DNA from: Stenotrophomonas_A sp002429615
GTDB lineage: Bacteria; Pseudomonadota; Gammaproteobacteria; Xanthomonadales; Xanthomonadaceae
Reading direction: 5' to 3'
Length of the DNA stretch: 14,705 nucleotides
Assembly: GCA_031987425.1 (NCBI GenBank)
Contig: DALZZL010000080.1
Coordinates: 1 to 14,705, forward strand
A model generated the notes under the pieces. It ran no database searches, had not been told where the DNA came from, and saw nothing but the letters and a program-made list of their open reading frames with translations. Position 1 is the stretch's first letter; each line of letters opens with the position of its first letter. A program made the position numbers and the translations under genes. Shown here piece by piece: positions 9,019-14,705 of this stretch.

Positions 9019-9659
9019 GTTTTCGGGGTCATGCGCTGCCGCTGCTGCTGGCGGCGGCGTTGCTTTCGGCCTGCGCCGGCCCGGCGCCGCGTCCGTCCGC
9101 GCCGACGGTATCGGCGCCGGTAAGTGCCGAGGCGCGCGCGGCCGAGGTCGAGCGCCAGGCCTGGTTGCGCGCGCATCCGGACTGGTCGTTCCAGGGGCGC
9201 GCGGCGATCAGCAAGGGACGCAATGGCGGCAGTGGCCGGGTCGACTGGCGGCAGACGGGCCGCGACTACCGGATCCAGCTGAGCGCGCCGGTCACCCGGC
9301 AGAGCTGGGTGCTGAGCGGTGAAGGCGCAACCGGGCAAGCCCGCCTCGAAGGCGTGGACGGTGGTCCCCGCACGGGCGACGACGCGCAGGAGATGCTGTT
9401 CCAGGCCACGGGCTGGCAGATTCCGGTCGACGGACTGCCGGCCTGGGTGCGCGGCCTCGTCGATGATGGCCAGGCCGGCGTGGTGCTCGATGTCGAGGGG
9501 CGGCCTGCCGCCCTGGCGCAGGCGGGCTGGCGGGTGGACTACCTGGAGTGGTTCCCCGCCCAGGACGGCCGGCCGGCACTACCGAAGCGGATCGAGGCGC
9601 GCAGTGGCGATGCCAAGGTGCGGCTGGTGTTCGACCAGTGGGATGTGGCCGCGCCATGA
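9015..9659 (+). CDS. lolB: Outer-membrane lipoprotein insertion factor LolB
   Basis: 214 residues. LolB takes lipoproteins from the periplasmic carrier LolA and inserts them in the inner leaflet of the outer membrane. The start at 9015 overlaps the TPR-gene stop (ATGA) and is preceded by GGAGA about 10 nt upstream. The signal peptide ends in a lipobox LSAC with the lipidated Cys20, and no Asp follows the cysteine (Ala-Gly), consistent with outer-membrane sorting. The mature part has the LolB pattern: WSFQGRAAISKG, then GSGRVDWRQTGRDYRIQLS and the C-terminal LPKRIEA/KVRLVFDQW strands of a beta half-barrel. Its place directly before ispE is the classical gammaproteobacterial order. The short overlap with ispE (ATGA) suggests coupled translation. 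Confidence 0.94.
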   Translation: MSFRGHALPLLLAAALLSACAGPAPRPSAPTVSAPVSAEARAAEVERQAWLRAHPDWSFQGRAAISKGRNGGSGRVDWRQTGRDYRIQLSAPVTRQSWVLSGEGATGQARLEGVDGGPRTGDDAQEMLFQATGWQIPVDGLPAWVRGLVDDGQAGVVLDVEGRPAALAQAGWRVDYLEWFPAQDGRPALPKRIEARSGDAKVRLVFDQWDVAAP

Positions 9660-10528
9660 ATGACGTGGCGTCGGCGGGCGGGTCGGCATGGCCGGCCCCG
9701 GCGAAGCTGAACCTGTTCCTGCAGATCGTGGGCCGCCGCGCGGATGGCTATCACGAGCTGCAGACCGTATTCCGCATCCTGGACTGGGGCGACACCGTGC
9801 ATCTGCGCGTGGGCGGCCCTGGCCCGGTGCGCCGGATCGGGCCGTCAGTGGCAGGGGTGGCGGAGGCGGATGATCTGCTCGTTCGGGCGGCAGAATTGCT
9901 GCGATCGGCCACTAATTGCCAGCTTTCTGCGGACATCAGCGTCGAAAAGCGCATTCCGGCCGGGGGTGGCTTTGGTGGTGGCTCATCCGATGCCGCCACC
10001 GCCCTGGTGGCGCTGAATGCGCTCTGGGGGCTGGCGTTGCCGGTCGATGCGCTGGCCGCGCTGGGGTGCCAGCTCGGTGCCGATGTGCCGGTGTTCGTGC
10101 GTGGCCACAATGCCTGGGCCGAAGGGGTGGGGGAGCGGTTGACGCCGATAGAGCTGCCGCCGGCGTGGTATCTGCTGGTCGACCCCGGCGTCCATGTCCC
10201 GACCCCTGAACTTTTCCGCGCCCCGGATTTGACGCGCGATGCCGCGCCCGCGAAAATAGCGGACTTCGCTTCCGGAACCCTGCTCGGCAATGCGTTCGAG
10301 CCGGTGCTGCGCCGCCGCGAACCTGCTGTCGAAGCGGTGTTCCAGGCCTTGGCGCGTGTCGGCTCTGTTCGCCTGACCGGGTCGGGTGGCGGCTGTTTCG
10401 TCGAGTTCGATTCGCTGCACGCCGCAGAGCGCGCGTGTGCCGGACTGCCGGCGGGGCTGCGCGCCTGGGTCGTCGGCGGGGCCGCAAGGTCTCCGCTGCT
10501 CGATGCGCTGGCGGCGACGAAGGTTTGA
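9656..10528 (+). CDS. ispE: 4-diphosphocytidyl-2-C-methyl-D-erythritol kinase
   Basis: 290 residues, of the GHMP kinase family. It phosphorylates CDP-ME at the 2-hydroxyl in the non-mevalonate (MEP) isoprenoid pathway. The substrate-side signature PAKLNLFLQIVGRRADGYHE holds Lys17. The ATP loop is IPAGGGFGGGSSDAAT (100-115). The catalytic aspartate is Asp143 in LGADVPVF, and the third GHMP motif is LTGSGGGCF near the end. All key residues are present, so it should be active. ATG 9656 overlaps the lolB stop. The ribosome site is weak, so coupling is likely. The stop is only 3 nt before the tRNA-Gln gene, which implies that the tRNA is cut from the same transcript. Confidence 0.97.
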   Translation: MNDVASAGGSAWPAPAKLNLFLQIVGRRADGYHELQTVFRILDWGDTVHLRVGGPGPVRRIGPSVAGVAEADDLLVRAAELLRSATNCQLSADISVEKRIPAGGGFGGGSSDAATALVALNALWGLALPVDALAALGCQLGADVPVFVRGHNAWAEGVGERLTPIELPPAWYLLVDPGVHVPTPELFRAPDLTRDAAPAKIADFASGTLLGNAFEPVLRRREPAVEAVFQALARVGSVRLTGSGGGCFVEFDSLHAAERACAGLPAGLRAWVVGGAARSPLLDALAATKV

Positions 10529-10531
10529 TGC

Positions 10532-10608
10532 AGGGGCGTCGCCAAGAGGCCCAAGGCACCAGGTTTTGATCCTGGCATTCGTAGGTTCGAATCCTACCGC
10601 CCCTGCCA
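10532..10608 (+). tRNA. tRNA-Gln (anticodon UUG)
   Basis: A 77-nt cloverleaf with encoded CCA. The acceptor stem AGGGGCG (10532-10538) pairs fully with CGCCCCT (10598-10604), with discriminator G. The anticodon arm is CCAGG-TTTTGAT-CCTGG with TTG at 10566-10568, and the T arm carries GTTCGAATC. It sits between ispE and prs with no obvious promoter of its own, as in Pseudomonas, and is probably processed from the operon mRNA. Confidence 0.97.
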
Positions 10609-10617
10609 TTCGCGGCC

Positions 10618-10635
10618 GCGCGCCCGCCTGCGCGC
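10618..10635 (+). other. GC-only hairpin in the tRNA-Gln to prs gap
   Basis: GCGCGC-CCGCCT-GCGCGC forms a 6-bp stem 10 nt after the tRNA CCA. No T-run follows, so it is not a standard terminator. It could aid tRNA 3' processing or protect the prs mRNA end. In such GC-rich DNA it may also be chance. Confidence 0.25.
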
Positions 10636-10684
10636 CGCGGATGCCCGCACGTCCCGCTTTCCCGCCGCCGCCCGAGCCTTCCCC

Positions 10685-11644
10685 ATGCAAGACGAACGCA
10701 ATCTGCTGGTCTTTTCCGGCAACGCCAACAAGCAGCTGACGCAGAGCATCTGCAAGGAGCTGGGCGTTCGAATGGGCAAGGCCCTGGTCTCGCGCTTCTC
10801 CGATGGCGAGGTGCAGGTCGAGATCGAGGAGAGCGTGCGTCGCCAGGAAGTGTTCGTGGTGCAGCCGACCTGCGCGCCGAGCGCGGAGAACCTGATGGAA
10901 CTGCTGGTGCTGATCGACGCGCTCAAGCGCGCCAGCGCCGCGTCCGTCACCGCGGTGATCCCGTACTTCGGTTATTCGCGCCAGGATCGCCGCATGCGAT
11001 CTTCGCGCGTGCCGATCACCGCCAAGGTCGCCGCCAAGATGGTCAGCGCCATCGGCGCCGACCGGGTGCTGACGGTGGACCTGCACGCCGACCAGATCCA
11101 GGGCTTCTTCGATGTCCCGGTCGACAACGTCTACGCCTCGCCGCTGCTGCTTGCCGATATCTGGCGCGCCTACGGCACCGACAACCTGATCGTGGTCTCG
11201 CCGGACGTCGGCGGCGTGGTGCGTGCCCGTGCGGTCGCCAAGCGCCTGGATGACGCCGACCTGGCCATCATCGACAAGCGCCGCCCGCGCGCCAACGTGG
11301 CCACGGTGATGAACATCATCGGCGACGTGCAGGGTAAGACCTGCGTGCTGGTGGACGACCTGGTCGACACCGCCGGCACGCTGTGCGCCGCCGCCGCCGC
11401 GCTGAAGCAGCGTGGCGCGGTGAAGGTGGTGGCCTACTGCACGCACCCGGTGTTCTCCGGCCCGGCGGTGGACAACATCAACAACTCGCAGCTGGACGAG
11501 ATCGTCGTCACCGACACGATCCCGCTCTCGGACCAGGCGCGGGTGTGCCCCAAGATTCGCCAGCTGAGCGTGGCCGAACTGCTCGCCGAGACCATCCGGC
11601 GTATCGCCTTCGGCGAATCGGTCAGCTCGCTGTACGTGGATTGA
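10685..11644 (+). CDS. prs: Ribose-phosphate pyrophosphokinase (PRPP synthase)
   Basis: 319 residues, close to the 315 of E. coli. It makes phosphoribosyl pyrophosphate from ribose-5-phosphate and ATP for purine, pyrimidine, histidine, tryptophan and NAD synthesis. Visible sites are the N-terminal FSGNANKQL, FSDGE (38-42), RQDRR (99-103), the PRPP synthase signature VDLHADQIQGFFDVP (131-145), DKRRP (197-201, with the catalytic-loop lysine 198), and the ribose-phosphate loop VDDLVDTAGT (223-232). It is a class I enzyme. The start at 10685 is fixed by homology. The region before it is a C-rich run with no recognisable Shine-Dalgarno sequence. It follows tRNA-Gln by 76 nt and precedes rplY by 95 nt. 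Confidence 0.97.
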   Translation: MQDERNLLVFSGNANKQLTQSICKELGVRMGKALVSRFSDGEVQVEIEESVRRQEVFVVQPTCAPSAENLMELLVLIDALKRASAASVTAVIPYFGYSRQDRRMRSSRVPITAKVAAKMVSAIGADRVLTVDLHADQIQGFFDVPVDNVYASPLLLADIWRAYGTDNLIVVSPDVGGVVRARAVAKRLDDADLAIIDKRRPRANVATVMNIIGDVQGKTCVLVDDLVDTAGTLCAAAAALKQRGAVKVVAYCTHPVFSGPAVDNINNSQLDEIVVTDTIPLSDQARVCPKIRQLSVAELLAETIRRIAFGESVSSLYVD

Positions 11645-11660
11645 GCCGGGAAACCGGCTT
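11643..11660 (+). other. GNRA-loop hairpin at the prs stop codon
   Basis: GCCGG-GAAA-CCGGC (11645-11658) is a perfect 5-bp stem closed by a GAAA tetraloop. An A-T pair and a G-T pair extend it into the last bases of the TGA stop. TTGCTGTAA follows rather than a T-run, so it is at best a weak terminator. It may stabilise the 3' end of prs after processing. Confidence 0.45.
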
Positions 11661-11696
11661 GCTGTAACGGCTCTCCTGGTCGCGGGAAAGTCGCTA

Positions 11697-11714
11697 AACC
11701 ACCGCGAGGTGGTT
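11697..11714 (+). other. GNRA-loop hairpin in the rplY leader
   Basis: AACCACC-GCGA-GGTGGTT is a perfect 7-bp stem with a GCGA tetraloop, ending 25 nt before the rplY ATG. GNRA loops are stable and often bind proteins or RNA receptors. A regulatory role in L25 expression is possible but unproven. A palindrome ACCTAGGT follows at 11721-11728. Confidence 0.5.
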
Positions 11715-11739
11715 CATTCAACCTAGGTAGTGAAAGAAA

Positions 11740-12360
11740 ATGTCCAAGACCCATGAAATCAAGGTTCAGCGCCGCGAAGACGAAGGTAAGGGTGCGAGCC
11801 GCCGCCTGCGTCACGCCGGTGTGATCCCGGCCATCGTCTACGGTGGCGACCTCAAGCCCGTCAGCATCCAGCTCGACCACGAGGAAGTGTGGCTGGCCCA
11901 GCAGAACGAGTGGTTCTACTCGTCGATCCTGGACCTGAGCCTCAACGGCGACGTGCAGAAGGTGCTGCTGCGTGATCTGCAGCGCCACCCGTTCAAGCAG
12001 CTGATCATGCACATCGACTTCCAGCGCGTGAACGAGAACGAGAAGCTGAGTGCCTCGGTGCCGCTGCACTTCGTCAACGAAGACAAGTCGCCGGCCGGCA
12101 AGTCGGCCGAAGTCGTCGTGACCCACGAGCTGAACGAAGTGCAGGTCAGCTGCCTGCCGAAGGATCTGCCGGAGTTCATCGAAGTCGACCTGTCGGCGCT
12201 GGCCGTGGGCGACGTGATCCACCTGTCGGCCATCAAGCTGCCGGCCGGCGTCGAGATTCCGGCCCTGAAGCTGGGCAAGGAACACGACGTTGCCGTCGTG
12301 ATCGCCAAGCACGGCCGTGAAGAAGCCGAGGCCCCGGCGGCCGAAGGCGAGACCAAGTAA
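11740..12360 (+). CDS. rplY: 50S ribosomal protein L25, long Ctc/TL5 form
   Basis: 206 residues, so the long two-domain form rather than the 94-residue E. coli L25. Residues 1 to about 95 are the 5S-rRNA-binding L25 domain (KGASRRLRHAGVIPAIVYGG; VLLRDLQRHPFKQLIMHIDF). Residues about 100-190 are the TL5-type beta domain, ending VIHLSAIKLPAGVEIPAL. The last 15 form an acidic Glu/Ala tail. The protein binds 5S rRNA in the central protuberance, and the long form is often called general stress protein Ctc. The start has only a loose Shine-Dalgarno match (AGGTAGTGAAAGAAA precedes ATG). Its codon choice and the position between prs and pth fit the conserved prs-rplY-pth-ychF block. Confidence 0.97.
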   Translation: MSKTHEIKVQRREDEGKGASRRLRHAGVIPAIVYGGDLKPVSIQLDHEEVWLAQQNEWFYSSILDLSLNGDVQKVLLRDLQRHPFKQLIMHIDFQRVNENEKLSASVPLHFVNEDKSPAGKSAEVVVTHELNEVQVSCLPKDLPEFIEVDLSALAVGDVIHLSAIKLPAGVEIPALKLGKEHDVAVVIAKHGREEAEAPAAEGETK

Positions 12361-12369
12361 TCGCCGCGT

Positions 12370-12395
12370 CTCCCCCGCGCCCAGGCGCGGGGGAG
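12370..12395 (+). terminator. Strong hairpin between rplY and pth
   Basis: CTCCCCCGCGC-CCAG-GCGCGGGGGAG is an 11-bp perfect GC-rich stem with a 4-nt loop, beginning 9 nt after the rplY stop. CGTTGCGG follows instead of a T-run. It may be a weak or partial terminator, an RNase barrier that separates the abundant rplY message from pth, or both. Confidence 0.5.
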
Positions 12396-12413
12396 CGTTG
12401 CGGTGGTCAAGGC

Positions 12414-12995
12414 ATGTCTGGACTGCGACTGATCGTCGGACTCGGAAATCCCGGTCCGGAACACGCCCAAACCCGGCACAACGCCGGGTTTCGTTTCGTC
12501 GATGCCCTCGCCGAATCGGCGGGCGCGCGCTGGAACCTGGAATCCAAGCTGTTCGGCGAGGTGGCCCGCGTGGACATCGCCGGGCAACCGGTGTGGCTGC
12601 TCAAGCCCGCCACCTTCATGAACCTCAGTGGCAAGTCGATCACCGCGGCGCTGCGTTTCTGGAAGATCGAGCCGGAGCAGATGCTGGTCGCCCACGATGA
12701 GCTCGACCTGGCGCCTGGCGTGGCGCGTTTGAAGTTCGACGGCGGGCATGGCGGCCAGAACGGCCTGCGCGACACCATCCGCCTGCTGGGCCACGGCAAA
12801 TTCCAGCGTCTGCGCGTGGGGATCGGCCATCCCGGCCACAAGGACAAGGTCGTTCCCTGGGTGCTGGGCCGCGCGAAGGGCGAGGATGATGTGCTGATCG
12901 GCCGTGCGGTCGACGACGCCATCGCCGTGCTGCCGCTGGCGGTATCGGGTAATTTCAACGAGGCGATGAAGCGCCTCAACACCGCCAAGGCTTGA
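12414..12995 (+). CDS. pth: Peptidyl-tRNA hydrolase
   Basis: 193 residues, the usual length. It cleaves peptidyl-tRNA dropped from stalled ribosomes and recycles the tRNA. All key residues are present and shifted by two from E. coli numbering: Asn12 in GLGNPG, the catalytic His22 in TRHNAG, Asn70 in PATFMNLSG, Asp95 in VAHDELDL, and Asn116 in GGHGGQNGLRD. The start at 12414 is supported by the GLRLIVGLGNPG N-terminus. The upstream ribosome site (GGTGGTCAAGGC) is modest. It follows the rplY hairpin by 18 nt and is followed by a repeat element before ychF, so expression of the three genes may be uncoupled at the RNA level. Confidence 0.98.
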   Translation: MSGLRLIVGLGNPGPEHAQTRHNAGFRFVDALAESAGARWNLESKLFGEVARVDIAGQPVWLLKPATFMNLSGKSITAALRFWKIEPEQMLVAHDELDLAPGVARLKFDGGHGGQNGLRDTIRLLGHGKFQRLRVGIGHPGHKDKVVPWVLGRAKGEDDVLIGRAVDDAIAVLPLAVSGNFNEAMKRLNTAKA

Positions 12996-13000
12996 TGGTT

Positions 13001-13059
13001 GGGGATTCGGGATTTGCCGGCATGCCGCGCGAATCCCGAATCCCGAATCACCAATCCCC
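13001..13059. repeat. GATTCGG-type inverted repeat element between pth and ychF
   Basis: The left arm GGGATTCGGGATT (13002-13014) pairs perfectly over 13 bp with AATCCCGAATCCC (13032-13044), around a 17-nt loop holding the palindrome GGCATGCC. The right arm continues with a further degenerate copy, GAATCACCAATCCCC (13045-13059). Units of about 7 nt (GGGATTC) repeat in tandem on each arm. From memory, such GGGATTCGGGATT strings are common between genes in Xanthomonas, Stenotrophomonas and relatives. It fills most of the 73-nt gap before the ychF ATG. Confidence 0.8.
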
Positions 13060-13068
13060 GGATCAATC

Positions 13069-14160
13069 ATGGGCATCAAATGCGGCATTGTCGGCCTGCC
13101 TAACGTCGGCAAGTCGACCCTGTTCAACGCGCTGACCAAGGCGGGCATCGCCGCGGCCAACTTCCCGTTCTGCACGATCGAGCCGAATGTCGGCATCGTG
13201 CCGGTGCCGGACCTGCGCCTGAACCAGCTGTCGGAGATCGTGAAGCCGCAGAAGGTCGTGCCGACCGCGGTCGAGTTCGTCGACATCGCCGGCCTGGTCG
13301 CCGGCGCGGCGAGCGGCGAGGGCCTGGGCAACAAGTTCCTGGCGCACATCCGCGAAGTCGATGCGATCACCCACGTGGTGCGCTGCTTCGAGCACGGCGA
13401 CATCGTGCACGTGGCCGGCAAGGTCGATCCGCTGTCGGACATCGAGACCATCGATACCGAGCTGGCGCTGGCCGACCTGGACAGCGTCGAGAAGGCACTC
13501 AACCGTGCCGAGCGCGCGGCCAAGGGCGGCGACAAGGAAGCGGCGGCGCGCAAGCCGGTGCTGGCCAAGCTGCAGGCCGCGCTGGCCGATGGCAAGCCGG
13601 GCCGGGCCGCGGGCCTGGACGAGGAGGAGAAGGCGCTGGTGCGTGACCTCTTCCTGCTCACGCTCAAGCCGGTGATGTACATCGCCAACGTGCTCGAGGA
13701 CGGTTTCGAGAACAACCCGCACCTGGAGGCGGTGCGCCAGCATGCGGCCGCCGAAGGCGCCGAGGTGGTGCCGGTGTCGGCCGCGATCGAGGAAGAACTG
13801 GCGCAGCTGGACGATGCCGACCGCGATACCTTCCTGGCCGACCTGGGCCTGGACGAGCCGGGCCTGAACCGGGTGATCCGCGCGGCGTACAAGCTGCTCG
13901 GCCTGCAGACGTATTTCACTGCGGGCGTGAAGGAAGTGCGCGCGTGGACGGTGAAGGCGGGTTCGACCGCGCCGCAGGCCGCGGCGGTGATCCATACCGA
14001 TTTCGAGCGCGGCTTCATCCGTGCCGAGACGATCTCCTTCGACGACTTCATCAAGTACAAGGGCGAGGCGGGCGCGAAGGAAGCCGGTCGCCTGCGTCTG
14101 GAAGGCAAGGAGTACCGCGTGCAGGAAGGCGACGTGCTGCACTTCCGCTTCAACGTGTGA
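13069..14160 (+). CDS. ychF: Ribosome-associated ATPase YchF (Obg family, OLA1-like)
   Basis: 363 residues, identical in length to E. coli YchF. It is a P-loop nucleotidase that prefers ATP over GTP, binds ribosomes and influences translation initiation and oxidative-stress response. The P-loop is GLPNVGKST (9-17), the G3 motif DIAGLV begins at 72, and the G4 position reads NVLE (207-210) rather than NKxD, which explains the ATP preference. A helical insert lies at about 130-200, and the C-terminal TGS domain starts near 280 and ends DVLHFRFNV. The start at 13069 lies right after the GATTCGG repeat and lacks a clear Shine-Dalgarno sequence. It closes the plus-strand operon. A hairpin overlaps its stop. 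Confidence 0.98.
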   Translation: MGIKCGIVGLPNVGKSTLFNALTKAGIAAANFPFCTIEPNVGIVPVPDLRLNQLSEIVKPQKVVPTAVEFVDIAGLVAGAASGEGLGNKFLAHIREVDAITHVVRCFEHGDIVHVAGKVDPLSDIETIDTELALADLDSVEKALNRAERAAKGGDKEAAARKPVLAKLQAALADGKPGRAAGLDEEEKALVRDLFLLTLKPVMYIANVLEDGFENNPHLEAVRQHAAAEGAEVVPVSAAIEEELAQLDDADRDTFLADLGLDEPGLNRVIRAAYKLLGLQTYFTAGVKEVRAWTVKAGSTAPQAAAVIHTDFERGFIRAETISFDDFIKYKGEAGAKEAGRLRLEGKEYRVQEGDVLHFRFNV

Positions 14161-14188
14161 CCGGGCCGGCTGCCTGGCGCGGCCGGTC
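14159..14188 (+). terminator. Probable terminator hairpin after ychF
   Basis: The arm starting GACCGG at the ychF stop pairs with CGGCCGGTC (14180-14188) over 9 bp with one bulged G, around an 11-nt loop. It is followed by GCGGAAAAAGTTG and, 16 nt on, a TTTTT run. The T-run is not directly adjacent, so termination may be imperfect, but position and stem strength fit the end of the operon. Confidence 0.5.
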
Positions 14189-14211
14189 GCGGAAAAAGTT
14201 GTAAATTTTTG

Positions 14212-14240
14212 TTGACAAGATTGGGGGTCCCGCCCAAAAT
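14212..14240 (+). promoter_or_regulatory. Sigma70 promoter of the tRNA-Tyr-Gly-Thr-tuf operon
   Basis: A consensus -35 box TTGACA (14212-14217), a 17-nt spacer and a -10 box CAAAAT (14235-14240, 4 of 6). An A/T-rich tract (GTAAATTTTTG, 14201-14211) just upstream resembles an UP element. The discriminator after the -10 is GC-rich (TGCGGGC), the pattern of stringently controlled stable-RNA promoters. The start would be near 14247, about 56 nt before tRNA-Tyr. An inverted repeat CCCGC/GCGGG flanks the -10 box. Confidence 0.85.
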
Positions 14241-14302
14241 TGCGGGCTCTCCACACCGGGATGAATGGCCTCGCGGCCAACCAGAACGGGGTGGAAAAAA
14301 CT

Positions 14303-14388
14303 GGAGGGATACCCAAGCGGCCAACGGGGGCAGACTGTAAATCTGCTGGCTTACGCCTTCGGTGGTTCGAATCCACCTCCCTCCACCA
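14303..14388 (+). tRNA. tRNA-Tyr (anticodon GUA)
   Basis: An 86-nt class II tRNA with a long variable arm and encoded CCA. The acceptor GGAGGGA pairs with TCCCTCC, with discriminator A. The anticodon arm is GCAGA-CTGTAAA-TCTGC with GTA at 14337-14339, and the T arm has GGTTCGAATCC. It is the first gene of the tRNA-tuf operon. Confidence 0.98.
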
Positions 14389-14416
14389 GTTTCATGTTGT
14401 GGCAAGTCATCCCGAT

Positions 14417-14490
14417 GCGGGAGTAGTTCAACGGTAGAACCTCAGCCTTCCAAGCTGATGGTGCGGGTTCGATTCCCGTCTCCCGCTCCA
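14417..14490 (+). tRNA. tRNA-Gly (anticodon UCC)
   Basis: 74 nt with encoded CCA. The acceptor GCGGGAG pairs with CTCCCGC, with discriminator T. The anticodon arm is TCAGC-CTTCCAA-GCTGA with TCC at 14449-14451, closely matching E. coli glyT. It lies 28 nt after tRNA-Tyr. Confidence 0.98.
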
Positions 14491-14522
14491 TTGAACGGAA
14501 AACGTGCCACAATACGCAACTC

Positions 14523-14598
14523 GCTCACGTAGCTCAGTCGGTAGAGCACCTCCTTGGTAAGGAGGAGGTCGAAGGTTCGATTCCTTTCGTGAGCACCA
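14523..14598 (+). tRNA. tRNA-Thr (anticodon GGU)
   Basis: 76 nt with encoded CCA. The acceptor GCTCACG pairs with CGTGAGC, with discriminator A. The anticodon arm is CCTCC-TTGGTAA-GGAGG with GGT at 14556-14558. It lies 32 nt after tRNA-Gly and 46 nt before tuf, matching the end of the enterobacterial tyrU-glyT-thrT-tufB order. Confidence 0.98.
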
Positions 14599-14644
14599 TA
14601 TTCAAGACGCCATACCTTTCAACGAGCATCGAGAAGAAGCAGCC

Positions 14645-14705
14645 ATGGCCAAGGGTAAGTTCGAGCGCACCAAGCCGCACGTCAATGTCGGCACCATCGG
14701 TCACG
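14645..14705 (+). CDS. tuf: Elongation factor Tu, N-terminal fragment
   Basis: Only the first 20 codons are in the window. The peptide [20 protein letters not shown] is diagnostic for EF-Tu, the GTPase that brings aminoacyl-tRNA to the ribosome. VGTIGH leads into the P-loop, which would follow past the edge. It is the protein gene at the end of the tRNA-Tyr-Gly-Thr operon (tufB position). Many relatives carry two tuf copies, so A or B cannot be assigned by sequence. The leader holds a purine-rich GAGAAGAAGCAG before the ATG as a ribosome site. No separate promoter is obvious in the 46-nt gap, so read-through from the tRNA promoter is expected. Confidence 0.96.

Noticed and set aside
9983..11446. 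487-codon minus-strand frame containing an AVGFEPTNARIKT-like peptide
   Set aside because: That peptide is the translated antisense of tRNA-Gln, a known source of false protein annotations. The rest is antisense to ispE and prs.
11916..14405. 829-codon minus-strand frame beginning with a GGGRWIRTTEGVS-like peptide
   Set aside because: The N-terminal part is antisense tRNA-Tyr and the rest is antisense to ychF, pth and rplY. A second such frame (13063-14376, starting MDSNHRRRKPADLQSAP) is also antisense tRNA-Tyr.

Overview
The window is high-G+C gammaproteobacterial chromosome, most likely from Xanthomonadaceae/Lysobacterales (Xanthomonas, Stenotrophomonas, Lysobacter, Luteimonas or a close relative). 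The evidence is the gene order, a bacterial O-GlcNAc-transferase-like protein of the Xanthomonas type next to prfA, and an intergenic GATTCGG-type repeat that I recall as common in this family. Genus cannot be fixed from the sequence alone. I see no insertion sequence, phage gene, CRISPR array or island boundary: this is compact housekeeping DNA and I find no new multi-gene system.

Layout. (1) 1-1889, plus strand: the end of a TlpA-like thioredoxin-fold protein, overlapping acyP (acylphosphatase), then an uncharacterised two-helix membrane protein. (2) 1871-7280, minus strand: one tight operon read hemA > prfA > OGT-like glycosyltransferase > moaB > ppk2, with overlapping or closely spaced genes. 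Its last gene overlaps the 3' end of the membrane-protein gene tail to tail. (3) 7345-14160, plus strand: TPR protein > lolB > ispE > tRNA-Gln(UUG) > prs > rplY > pth > ychF. This order is shared with Pseudomonas and other gammaproteobacteria. (4) 14161-14705: a strong sigma70 promoter drives tRNA-Tyr(GUA), tRNA-Gly(UCC) and tRNA-Thr(GGU), followed by the start of tuf (EF-Tu).

How the genes relate. Most serve translation: RF1, peptidyl-tRNA hydrolase, ribosomal protein L25, the ribosome-associated ATPase YchF, EF-Tu and four tRNAs. HemA uses glutamyl-tRNA as a precursor for tetrapyrroles, which links haem supply to the translation pool. IspE (isoprenoids), Prs (PRPP) and LolB (lipoprotein insertion in the outer membrane) supply basic metabolism and envelope assembly. 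MoaB (molybdenum cofactor) and PPK2 (polyphosphate/nucleotide exchange) ride at the end of the hemA operon.

Points worth a second look are the OGT-like gene coupled to prfA where enterobacteria have prmC, the cysteine-free TPR protein in the syntenic position of the Pseudomonas lipoprotein LbcA, the unknown membrane protein with an inverted repeat before it, two GNRA-loop hairpins in the prs-rplY gap, the GATTCGG repeat before ychF, and an inverted repeat centred on the -10 box of the tRNA-tuf promoter.
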